Assembly (NCBI RefSeq): GCF_000383595.1
Contig: NZ_KB911581.1
Location: forward strand, 1,827,342 to 1,891,341
Direction: 5' to 3'
DNA length: 64,000 nt
DNA from: Streptomyces bottropensis ATCC 25435
GTDB taxonomy: Bacteria; Actinomycetota; Actinomycetes; Streptomycetales; Streptomycetaceae
Shown: piece after piece, positions 1 through 7,173 of the stretch
Numbering within the stretch: the first letter of the stretch is position 1
Layout of the letters: each line of letters opens with the position of its first letter
Program-made: the position numbers and the translations under genes
Notes under the pieces: generated by a model
The model's database searches: none
Told to the model about the DNA's origin: nothing
Seen by the model: only the letters and a program-made list of their open reading frames with translations

Positions 1-2508
1 GCCGGTCGTCGCCCGCTGGACGTCTACGGCTCCGAAGGCGGGGGCGGTCGAGGTGGGACGGCCGGAACCGCCCGCCGCCCTGCGGGAGCCGGTGGTGGCG
101 GTCGTGCCGGAGGGGGAGGTACGGGCTGTGCTCGGCGTGGCGCCGCCCGTGCCGGATGCCTCGGCCGGGGTGTGGCCGCGTCCTGCCACGGGCTGTCGGG
201 CATGGCCGGGAGCAGGGGCAGTGCTCGTGCTCGCGTGCGGGGCGGCCGGTGGGGTGGCGGTCACGCCGGGGTGGGCGGGCGTACCGCTGGACGCCGTCGC
301 CGCGCGCTGGACGGTGTCGGCGGTGGTGGGTCCGGGGGCGGCAGAGGCGCCGTGCGGGCTGGTGCCCGTACCGGCTGAGCGGGTTGTCGGCGTGGCAGGG
401 GCCGTGCTGCGGGTGTCCGCCGCCGTACGGCCCGGGTGGGCCGCCGCCCGCTGGACGGTGCCTTCGGTGCCTTCGGTGCGTCCAGGTGCGGCGGGGGTGC
501 CCGCGCCGATCGCTGGCGCCGGGGTTGCGCTACTGCCGGAGTGCGCTGCCGTACGGCCGGGGTGGGTCGCCGTCGGCCGGACGGTGGCCTCGGCGTGTCC
601 GGGGGTGGGCGGGGGGCCCTGGGGGTTGGTTGGCGTGGGGCTGGGGTTTGCCGGCGTGCGCCCCGGGTGGGCTGTCGCCCGCTGGACGGCGCCTTGGGTG
701 TGTCCGGGGGCGGAGTGGGGGCGTTGCGGGCTCGTGCTCGCGCTGCCCGAGTCGGTCGTCGTCTGCCGGACGGTGGCCTCGGACTGTCCAGGGGTGGCGG
801 GGAGGCCCTGGGGGTTGGTCGGCGTGGGGCTGGGGTTCGCTGCTGTGCGGCCCGGGTGGGCCGTCGCCCGCTGAACGGTGTCTTCGATGCGTCCCGGGGA
901 GATGGGGGTGTGTGGCGGGTTCGTGCCAGCGCTGCCCGAGTCGGTCGCCCTCGGCTGGGCGGTGACCTCGGAACGTCCCGTGACCCGGGGCGATCCGGAG
1001 GACGCGGGGGAACCCTGGGGGGAGCCCACCGCCGTACGGCCCGCAGGGGACGCAGGGGTCACAGGCGATGCAGGCGATGCGGGGGTCGCGGGGGTCGCAG
1101 AGGACGCATGGGTCGCCGCACGCTGGATGTCGAGCCCCGCGCGACCGACGTCGGGCGCCGTGTCGGCGGAGCCGCTGGACGTGTCGTCGATGCTGCCCAC
1201 GGGGGTGTCGCTGCCGACTGCCGCCGCCGGCCGGACCGTTGCCGCCAGAGGGGCACCGGAGGCGTCGCCCTGACCCACACCCGAGGCCCCCGGCCCCGAG
1301 GCCCCCGGCCCCGAGGCCCCCGGCCCCGAGGCCCCCGGCCCCGAGGGCGCCGACCCCGACGCGCCGGGCCCCGACGCCGCACGCCTCGACGTCGTACCCC
1401 TCGGTGCGGCGTCGCCCGGCACCGACCGTTGCAACGAGACATCGCCGGAGGCGGCCCTGGGCCCGGACGAGGCAGCACCAGGGCTCTTGTGGCCGGACGG
1501 GGCCGCCGCATGGACGGCGGGGCGGCCGGACGGCTCGGCACCGACGACCGGGCGGCCGGACGGCGCCCCAGCGACCACCGCGTGCCCGGACGAGGCGGCA
1601 CTACCGACCGTGGGCCCGGACGTCGCGCCGTCGGTGATGGCCGCGTGGCCGCCCGTGGTGCCGCCCGTTGCCGTCGGCCCACCGGTGGATCGGCCCGGGG
1701 CACTGCTCGGCGCCGCGGGCCCACTCGGAGCGTCGCCCGGCGTCCCGCTCGGTACCACCGGCCCGGACGACACAAGGCCCGCTGCCGTAGGCGCTGTTGA
1801 GCCACCCCCCGTGGCCCCGCCCCCCATGTCCCCGGCAGCCTGCGGCCGTACCGTCGGCAGCACGCGGCGCTGGACGGCCGGTGAGGCGGTGGGAACCTTG
1901 GTCAAGGGGGCCCGGCGGGTGGTGTGGGGCGGTACGGGAGTCACCCGGGGGCCGGCCGGCCGGGACGGCGTGACCTGGTACGGCGCGCGCTGCACCGGCC
2001 GTACGTCGCCGGGCGCGTCGGGCTGGGGCGCGGGCTCGTCGAGCGCCACCGGGAGGGTGCGTACGGGCAGTTCGAGGCCGGCCACCGGTGCGGCCGAAGT
2101 GGTGAGGACGTCCTTGACCAGCCCGCCCGGCGCTCCGGGCAGGACGGCGTGGGACAGGGTCCCGGTGAAGGAAGGGTTCTGCCAGGTGCTCAACCGCCCG
2201 CTGAACCCGGCGTCCGCGACAGCGGCCCGCCCTCCGAGGGCACGCTGGATCGGAGCGAGCCCCTCCCAGCCCCGCCCCGCGGCCGAGCCACCGCCCGCAC
2301 CGGCGGCCGGAGCCGGACTCCCCTCCGAACTCGTGCCCGCGCCCGAACCCGCGCGCGAATCCGAACCCGAAGGCGACGGCGAACCCGACTCCGAGCCCGC
2401 ACCCCCGGCCGCGGACGTCACCGAACCGACGGCACCGACCGCACCGACCCCACGTCCTGCCGCCCCCGCCGCGCCCGCGACACCCCGTAGCCGATCCAAG
2501 AACCCCAC
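1..2508 (-). CDS. Repetitive low-complexity protein of the contractile injection locus (C-terminus outside window)
   Basis: The frame starts with GTG at 2508, three bases after the stop of the previous small gene, and has no stop down to base 1, so 836 codons are visible and the C-terminus is missing. After a Gly/Ser/Glu-rich N-terminus comes a more ordered-looking block (about residues 84-130, with IQRALGGRAAV). Beyond about residue 220 it is Pro/Ala/Thr/Ser-rich. The tripeptide [VIL]QR recurs about ten times (near residues 86, 175, 213, 359, 463, 545, 608, 685, 733 and 830). A unit of 63 residues repeats in the visible C-terminal part (189-bp DNA period; compare 577 and 766). No catalytic motif or signal peptide is seen. 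Its tight coupling to tube and tail-assembly genes implies a CIS structural or accessory role; the function is not known to me. The open frames on the opposite strand look like shadows. Confidence 0.75.
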   Translation of the reverse strand, partial: MGFLDRLRGVAGAAGAAGRGVGAVGAVGSVTSAAGGAGSESGSPSPSGSDSRAGSGAGTSSEGSPAPAAGAGGGSAAGRGWEGLAPIQRALGGRAAVADAGFSGRLSTWQNPSFTGTLSHAVLPGAPGGLVKDVLTTSAAPVAGLELPVRTLPVALDEPAPQPDAPGDVRPVQRAPYQVTPSRPAGPRVTPVPPHTTRRAPLTKVPTASPAVQRRVLPTVRPQAAGDMGGGATGGGSTAPTAAGLVSSGPVVPSGTPGDAPSGPAAPSSAPGRSTGGPTATGGTTGGHAAITDGATSGPTVGSAASSGHAVVAGAPSGRPVVGAEPSGRPAVHAAAPSGHKSPGAASSGPRAASGDVSLQRSVPGDAAPRGTTSRRAASGPGASGSAPSGPGASGPGASGPGASGPGASGVGQGDASGAPLAATVRPAAAVGSDTPVGSIDDTSSGSADTAPDVGRAGLDIQRAATHASSATPATPASPASPVTPASPAGRTAVGSPQGSPASSGSPRVTGRSEVTAQPRATDSGSAGTNPPHTPISPGRIEDTVQRATAHPGRTAANPSPTPTNPQGLPATPGQSEATVRQTTTDSGSASTSPQRPHSAPGHTQGAVQRATAHPGRTPANPSPTPTNPQGPPPTPGHAEATVRPTATHPGRTAAHSGSSATPAPAIGAGTPAAPGRTEGTEGTVQRAAAHPGRTAADTRSTAPATPTTRSAGTGTSPHGASAAPGPTTADTVQRAATASSGTPAHPGVTATPPAAPHASTSTAPAPGHARQPVAGRGHTPAEASGTGGATPSTARTSPSGTTATTGSRRAAGGSGRPTSTAPAFGAVDVQRATTG

Positions 2509-2511
2509 GTG

Positions 2512-2670
2512 TCAGCCCTCCGACCCGCCCCGTGTCACGAGGGACGCGATCTGTTCGGTGTAGCGGCGGCGGTCGTGGTGTTCGAGGTCGAGGATCTCCT
2601 CGAAGCCCCAGTGGAAGTGGTAGGCGACGTACGCGATCTCCTCGTGCAGCCGGTCGGTCGCGTACGTCAC
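2512..2670 (-). CDS. Small conserved CIS protein (DUF6760-like)
   Basis: A 52-residue protein starting VTYATDRLHEEIAYVAYHF. The GTG start at 2670 overlaps the stop of the upstream gene by four bases (GTGA), so translation is coupled. The stop lies three bases before the next GTG. It is rich in His, Tyr and acidic residues (YHFHWGFEEILDLEH) and looks helical. Tiny proteins of this kind sit after the tube and tail-assembly genes in actinobacterial phage-tail-like clusters; I match it to the DUF6760 type from memory. A longer start at 2730 exists but would run deep into the upstream gene. Likely role: baseplate or assembly accessory factor in the cytoplasm. Confidence 0.7.
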   Translation of the reverse strand: MTYATDRLHEEIAYVAYHFHWGFEEILDLEHHDRRRYTEQIASLVTRGGSEG

Positions 2671-3221
2671 GATTCCCCCAGGCGGCTCCCGCCGAGTTCG
2701 ACCTCGAACGGCTCGGAGCAGTGGGGGCACTCCACGGCCGCGCGGGTGTGGCCCTCCGCGTTGACCTGCCGGTAGAAGTCCTGGAGGAACGCGAGGTCGG
2801 ACGCGAACATGTTCTCCACGATCCCGTCGTGGACCATCGGGAGGTTGCCCAGCCGGGTGATGACCCGGCCGAGCAGCACGACCGACAGATACGCCGGGTT
2901 CTCCTGGACGCGTACATCCCGCAGCGGGATCAGCTCGTCCCGGGCGGTGGCGAGACGCATCACGCCCTCCCGGTGGACGTTGCCCGCCTCGTCGACGTAC
3001 CCGCGCGGCAGCTCGAACGGGAACTCCGTCCGCAGCCGCTGCGCCACCGGCGCGACCGCCGGGGCGGCGGCGGGAGGCACGGCGGTGGTGGGAAAGGGGG
3101 ACGCGACCGAAGCCGCCTCGTCCCCGGCCCCCGCCACCGCACCCACCGCACCCGGACCCGCACCGGGGACGTCCACGATCGAGCCCGCGCCCGCGCCGGC
3201 CCTGCCAGCCGTGCGCCGCAT
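2667..3221 (-). CDS. Phage-tail assembly-like protein of the CIS
   Basis: About 184 residues. The ATG at 3221 overlaps the tube gene stop (TAATG), which fixes the start. The first ~60 residues are Gly/Ala/Pro-rich and probably disordered. The ordered part (about residues 62-184) begins near QRLRTEFPFELPRG and contains REGVMRLATARDELIPLRD and a late CPHC motif, which could be half of a zinc site but has no obvious partner pair. The size, content and position directly after the tube gene fit the tail assembly/chaperone-like proteins of Mu-type tails and eCIS clusters. It probably acts in the cytoplasm during tube or baseplate assembly. The exact family is inferred from context. Confidence 0.7.
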   Translation of the reverse strand: MRRTAGRAGAGAGSIVDVPGAGPGAVGAVAGAGDEAASVASPFPTTAVPPAAAPAVAPVAQRLRTEFPFELPRGYVDEAGNVHREGVMRLATARDELIPLRDVRVQENPAYLSVVLLGRVITRLGNLPMVHDGIVENMFASDLAFLQDFYRQVNAEGHTRAAVECPHCSEPFEVELGGSRLGES

Positions 3222-3664
3222 TACTCGATGACCAGTTCTTCGAAGACGATGGTCACCGTCTCGGTGAGCGCGGACGCCTCGCCGGCCTTCAGGGTGCTGG
3301 CGTCGATCTTGCTGCACCAGGCGTTGCGCATGTTGTAGCGCTTCACCGGATTGTTCTGGTAATCCATCATGATGATCGACGCGTTCTTGCGCGCCGAGCT
3401 CATCTGGCCGTTGATGGAGTCGTTGATCCACGTGTTGAACGCGGCCGACTGGGTCATACCGCGGACCACGGTGCACTGACCGTTCTTCTGCACACCCGGC
3501 AGCAGGTTGACCTCGGGCCGGCCCTGCGCGGAGTTCTGCTGGTACGTGATGACGTCCTGTTCGAGGGTGAGGCCGCTGACCTCCGCGAGGTACTCGACCA
3601 TCACCCCGTCGATCTGCAGGCCGAAATTGTGTGAGGTAAGGGCGTCACCCGGCGCGAGACTCAT
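3221..3664 (-). CDS. CIS inner tube protein (gp19/Hcp-like)
   Basis: A 147-residue protein of the T4 gp19-like tail tube family, the usual size for that family. It starts MSLAPGDALTSHNFGLQIDG and has the typical pattern of short beta-strands ending in TVTIVFEELVIE. Its role is to polymerise into the hexameric inner tube inside the sheath. The ATG at 3664 has an AAGGA-type ribosome site upstream (read on the minus strand). It lies about 90 bp after the sheath gene, and its stop overlaps the next start (TAATG), so sheath, tube and the following genes form one operon. Nothing is missing compared with the family. Confidence 0.9.
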   Translation of the reverse strand: MSLAPGDALTSHNFGLQIDGVMVEYLAEVSGLTLEQDVITYQQNSAQGRPEVNLLPGVQKNGQCTVVRGMTQSAAFNTWINDSINGQMSSARKNASIIMMDYQNNPVKRYNMRNAWCSKIDASTLKAGEASALTETVTIVFEELVIE

Positions 3665-3757
3665 CTGTTCTGTGTCCTTCTAGGGGGTCGGGCAGGGGGG
3701 TGGGGCTGGAGAACTGGCTCGGTACGCGAACGCTGGTGGGCGCGGGCCGGCGAGGGC

Positions 3758-5335
3758 CTACTCCTCCAGCTCCCCGCTGCCGCTGGAGAACTGTGCCAGC
3801 CGGAAGATCACGAACTCGGCGGGCTTGACCGGCGCGATGCCGATCTCGCAGATGACCCGGCCGAGGTCGACCGACTCCGGCGGATTGGTCTCCTCGTCGC
3901 ACTTGACGTAGTACGCGTCCTCGGGCCGCTGGCCGAAGAGGGCGCCGCTGCGCCACTCGTTGACCAGGAACGCGGAGACGTTGCGCCGGATCCGGGCCCA
4001 CAGGGCGTGGTCGTTCGGCTCGAACACCACCCACTGGGTGCCGATCAGGATCGACTCCTCCAGGTAGTTGAAGTACCGGCGGATGTTGAGGTAGCGCCAG
4101 GCCGGGTCGGACGACATGGTGCGGGCGCCCCAGACGCGGATGCCGCGGCCGGGGAAGGCACGGATGCAGTTGACGCCGATGGGGTTGAGCAGGTCCTGCT
4201 CGCCGCGGGTGATCTGGAGTTCGAGATCCACCGCACCGCGTACGACCTCGTTGGCGGGCGCCTTGTGGACACCGCGCTCGAAGTCGTTGCGGGCCCAGAC
4301 GCCGGCGACGTGACCGCTCGGCGGGATGACGCGGGACTGGCCGCTGGCCGGGTCGAAGACCTTGATCCAGGGGTAGTAGAGCGCCGCGTACTTGGAGTCG
4401 TACCCGGCGGTCTCCTGGCGCCAGACCCGGATCTGCCGGGCGTTGAGGCCGGGCGGCGGGTCGATGACGGCGACCCGGTCGCCCATCAGCTCACAGTGGG
4501 CGATCAGACCGAGCTGGACCGCCTTGACGGCCTCCAGGTCGATCGCGCCGCGCTGGTAGGCGGCCATCAGGTCGGGCACGGCGACCATGGAGATCTCGTC
4601 CACGGCCTCCAGCCCGCCGAAGCCGGTGCGGTCGGCGGAGTCGCCGAGGTACTGGGCCGGGCCGGGGTGGCCGTCGTCCGCCGCGACCGGCGTGACGGGC
4701 GCGGGCGCGGCGGGGGCCGCCAGTGCCACGGTCTGGTTGTCGGGGCGCGCGAGCTGCGCGGCCGGTGCCGTCTCCTGGACCGTGATGAGCTTGGAGCGCT
4801 CCTTGACCTGCGTGACGACGTAGTTGCGGCCGCCCTTCTTGGCGGTCACGTCGAAGGTCTCGACCGGCTTGTCACCGTCCTTGACGATCAGCCGGAACCG
4901 CTCGGCCGGGCCCTCGCCCTCGGGGTCGGCGACCTCGACGCTCAGCGAACCGCCCGCGATGGCGGTCACACTGAAGGTGCCCAGCTGCTTCGGCTCGCCC
5001 GGCGGCAGCGCGGCCGGCGCGGCGGTACCCGTCACCGCGGCCGGACCGCCCGCGGACGCGCCGCCCTGGTCGGTGCCGCCGACCCGGACGACGTACGCGG
5101 CGCTGCCGCCGTTGTTGAAGAACCCGTACACCGAGTGCGCGAGGTAGTAGCCGTCGGTGAACTCGCCGAAGGCCGCGACGTACTGGGACCAGTTGGTCAC
5201 CAGGGTCGGCTCGTTCAGCGGTCCGGTCGGGGCCAGGCCGACGAAGGCGGCCACCGAGGTGCCCACACCCTCGATGGGACGCGAGCCGCTGGCCACCTCC
5301 TCGACGTAGACGCCCGGCGACAGGTAGGACGGCAT
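3758..5335 (-). CDS. CIS contractile sheath protein
   Basis: A 525-residue phage tail sheath protein. The N-terminus PSYLSPGVYVEEV is the hallmark of sheath proteins, and the C-terminal part (about residues 290-525) has the conserved sheath fold region, including NPIGVNCIRAFPGRGIRVWG and the end AEFVIFRLAQFSSGSGE. A less conserved, Ala/Pro-rich domain (about residues 85-220) is inserted between them, as expected for the surface-exposed domain. Subunits assemble around the tube and contract to drive it. ATG 5335 is preceded by a good AAGGAG site at 5345-5350. It is the first gene of the minus-strand CIS operon seen here and is transcribed divergently from the membrane-anchor gene at 5615. Confidence 0.92.
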   Translation of the reverse strand: MPSYLSPGVYVEEVASGSRPIEGVGTSVAAFVGLAPTGPLNEPTLVTNWSQYVAAFGEFTDGYYLAHSVYGFFNNGGSAAYVVRVGGTDQGGASAGGPAAVTGTAAPAALPPGEPKQLGTFSVTAIAGGSLSVEVADPEGEGPAERFRLIVKDGDKPVETFDVTAKKGGRNYVVTQVKERSKLITVQETAPAAQLARPDNQTVALAAPAAPAPVTPVAADDGHPGPAQYLGDSADRTGFGGLEAVDEISMVAVPDLMAAYQRGAIDLEAVKAVQLGLIAHCELMGDRVAVIDPPPGLNARQIRVWRQETAGYDSKYAALYYPWIKVFDPASGQSRVIPPSGHVAGVWARNDFERGVHKAPANEVVRGAVDLELQITRGEQDLLNPIGVNCIRAFPGRGIRVWGARTMSSDPAWRYLNIRRYFNYLEESILIGTQWVVFEPNDHALWARIRRNVSAFLVNEWRSGALFGQRPEDAYYVKCDEETNPPESVDLGRVICEIGIAPVKPAEFVIFRLAQFSSGSGELEE

Positions 5336-5379
5336 GCTCTGCTCTCCTTGGGGTACGAGACAGGTCGCCTCTCACCCTC

Positions 5380-5394
5380 ACGCGCGAAGCGCGT
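5380..5394. promoter_or_regulatory. Perfect inverted repeat upstream of sheath gene
   Basis: ACGCGC and GCGCGT arms separated by GAA, 45 bp upstream of the sheath start in the divergent intergenic region 5336-5614. It could be an operator or a leader hairpin. No matching known box is recognised. Confidence 0.35.
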
Positions 5395-5436
5395 CCGTCG
5401 AAACGTCCTCGGGGACCTGATCGGGGGCATGTCCGT

Positions 5437-5450
5437 TGCCCCGAGGGGCA
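5437..5450. promoter_or_regulatory. Second perfect inverted repeat in the divergent CIS intergenic region
   Basis: TGCCCC and GGGGCA with a two-base spacer, about 100 bp from the sheath start and 165 bp from the anchor gene start. This is a possible regulator site for the divergent CIS transcription units; the rest of 5336-5614 shows no gene. Confidence 0.3.
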
Positions 5451-5577
5451 GTCGGGCCGATCGGCGCGGACACACCCGGGCCACCCCCCGGCGCCGGCCC
5501 GGCGGCAGCGCCCCCGTGAGCGCCCCCGAGCCCGCGCGCGCTGCCCTTTCGGGCACCGCGACCGTGCACCTTCTCCT

Positions 5578-5608
5578 CCTGACCCGGCTCCCGCGCTCCC
5601 GGTAGCGT
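5578..5608 (+). promoter_or_regulatory. Putative promoter of the first anchor gene, leaderless type
   Basis: CCTGAC at 5578-5583 and TAGCGT at 5603-5608 with a 19-base spacer. The GTG start codon follows the -10-like hexamer by six bases and there is no ribosome-binding site. The same arrangement precedes the paralogue at 7174. Confidence 0.5.
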
Positions 5609-5614
5609 CCTGAC

Positions 5615-7078
5615 GTGAGCCTGTGGACTTCCCTCGAACCCGCCTCCGCGACTGTGGACCCCGGGAGCAGTACGACGGTGCGGTTGCGTCTGCGCAACAC
5701 CGGTGACGTCGTGGACGAATACCGTTTCGAGCCGGTGGGTGACATCGCGCCGTGGACGACCGTGGAGCCGCAGACGCTGCGGCTGTACCCGGGGACGACG
5801 GGGTCGGTGGATCTGACGTTCGCCCCGCCCCGCACCCCGGACGCGGTGGCCGGCCCGAACGCCTACGCGGTGCGGATCACGCCGACCGAGCATCCGGAGG
5901 CGACGACGGTTCCCGAGGGGAACCTGACGATCACCCCGTTCACGGAGGTGCGGACGGAACTCGTCCCGCCCACCGTGAAGGGACGTTTTCGGGGGCGGCC
6001 GAAGCTGGCCATCGACAATGTGGGCAACACCAAGGTCACCGCGTCGGTCAGCGGCAGTGACAACGGCGACCAGCTGTCGTACGACATCCATCCGAGCAAC
6101 GTGCAGATCGAGCCCGGCCGCGCCGCGTTCGTGAAGGCCACGCTGAAGCCGCGCCAGATCACCTGGTTCGGGTCGAAGGAGGAGCGGCCGTACACCCTCG
6201 CGGTGAAGCGGTCGGGGGTCACGCCGCTCGACGTCGAGGGCACCTATGTACAGCGGAGTTTCCTGCCCGGCTGGCTCGCCACCTGTCTCGCGATCTGCCT
6301 GGCCCTCGCGATCACCTTCGTGACCCTCTGGCTCGCCTACCGGCCGAGGGTCGTCAGCGCCGCCACCGAGCTGCAGAAGACCGGGGTCAGCACGCTGGCG
6401 CCCAGCCCCTCGGCATCCGCGCCGGCCCCTCCGCCGCCCACGCCCTCCGCCCCGCCCGCCTCCTCGCCACCCCCGCAGGTGACGGAGACGGAGGCGGCCG
6501 GTGACACGACGGGCGGGAGCGGCGACGGCAGCGGCGGCGGGTCCGGCGGTGGCGGCGAGGAGAAGAAGAAGAAGCGCGCGCCCACGGCGGCGACCGCCGT
6601 ACGGCGGCTGGCCGCGGCGGACCCGGGCGGCCGGCACATCTGCTACCGCGCCTTCGTGACCGGCAAGGGCTGGACGGCCCCGGAGTGCGACGGTGACACG
6701 GCCGGCACGGTGGGCCAGGGCCGGTCGCTCAAGGCCCTCAACATCGCGGTGTCCGGTGTCAACGGCACGGCCAGCGCCGCGTTCGTCCACAACCCCGACT
6801 CCACCAACGGTCAGGGCCACTACAACGGGAAGCCCTGGTCGAACGCGAAGGACGGCTTCGACAACTACTTCGGCAGCTCCAAGGCGGGCGCCCCGGACAT
6901 GCTGGGCTTCACCATCAACGTCGACAACGGCGGCCGGGGGGTCTGTCAGTCGGTCCACCAGAAGGACCGCGGCTGGCAGAACCTGGCCTGCGACAAACCC
7001 GGCGAGGGTGAGCACTACATCTTCGGCGGCACCCTCGACAACGGCATCTGGCTCGAAGCGGTCAAGTTCACCGTGTGA
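5615..7078 (+). CDS. Membrane-anchored CIS accessory protein with ChW-like C-terminal repeats
   Basis: 487 residues. The N-terminal ~220 residues form beta-rich, Ig-like/NEW3-type modules (VDPGSSTTVRLRLRNTGDVV). There is no signal peptide; one membrane segment lies at about residues 222-243 (WLATCLAICLALAITFVTLW). A Pro/Ser/Gly-rich linker (about 255-320) follows, then about 150 residues with two repeats resembling clostridial hydrophobic-W (ChW) modules (GKGWTAPECDGDTAGTVGQG and DRGWQNLACDK). The predicted topology is N-terminus in the cytoplasm and C-terminus in the wall space. S. coelicolor CIS clusters carry similar genes, annotated there as hydrolytic proteins (recalled); I see no catalytic residues. 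Its first 48 residues are identical to the neighbour at 7174. Likely role, inferred: docking or coupling CIS particles to membrane and wall. Confidence 0.75.
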   Translation: MSLWTSLEPASATVDPGSSTTVRLRLRNTGDVVDEYRFEPVGDIAPWTTVEPQTLRLYPGTTGSVDLTFAPPRTPDAVAGPNAYAVRITPTEHPEATTVPEGNLTITPFTEVRTELVPPTVKGRFRGRPKLAIDNVGNTKVTASVSGSDNGDQLSYDIHPSNVQIEPGRAAFVKATLKPRQITWFGSKEERPYTLAVKRSGVTPLDVEGTYVQRSFLPGWLATCLAICLALAITFVTLWLAYRPRVVSAATELQKTGVSTLAPSPSASAPAPPPPTPSAPPASSPPPQVTETEAAGDTTGGSGDGSGGGSGGGGEEKKKKRAPTAATAVRRLAAADPGGRHICYRAFVTGKGWTAPECDGDTAGTVGQGRSLKALNIAVSGVNGTASAAFVHNPDSTNGQGHYNGKPWSNAKDGFDNYFGSSKAGAPDMLGFTINVDNGGRGVCQSVHQKDRGWQNLACDKPGEGEHYIFGGTLDNGIWLEAVKFTV

Positions 7079-7137
7079 CAAGGCCGCCCGGGCGGGATCC
7101 GGTGGCCGTCGGGGCAGCCGGGCCTGCCCCGACGGCT

Positions 7138-7167
7138 CCTGACCGGACGCCGTCCGCCGCGTAGCGT
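7138..7167 (+). promoter_or_regulatory. Putative promoter of the second anchor gene, leaderless type
   Basis: CCTGAC at 7138-7143 and TAGCGT at 7162-7167 (18-base spacer), six bases before GTG 7174. The 15 bases TAGCGTCCTGACGTG are identical to those at 5603-5617, so promoter and coding start were duplicated together. Confidence 0.5.
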
Positions 7168-7173
7168 CCTGAC

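Noticed and set aside
1261..1350. Short direct repeats considered as a CRISPR or regulatory array
   Set aside because: They are in-frame codon repeats (Gly-Ala-Ser-Gly-Pro units) of the CIS protein, with no spacers.
53..1805. Long plus-strand and alternative minus-strand open frames with Arg/Gly/Trp-rich repeats
   Set aside because: They are other-frame readings of the repetitive CIS protein. Only the minus frame from 2508 has normal Streptomyces codon use, a coupled start and a protein-like N-terminal block.
5378..7081. 567-codon minus-strand open frame
   Set aside because: Antisense shadow of the membrane-anchor gene; its composition is Arg/Gly/Val-rich and no family is recognisable.
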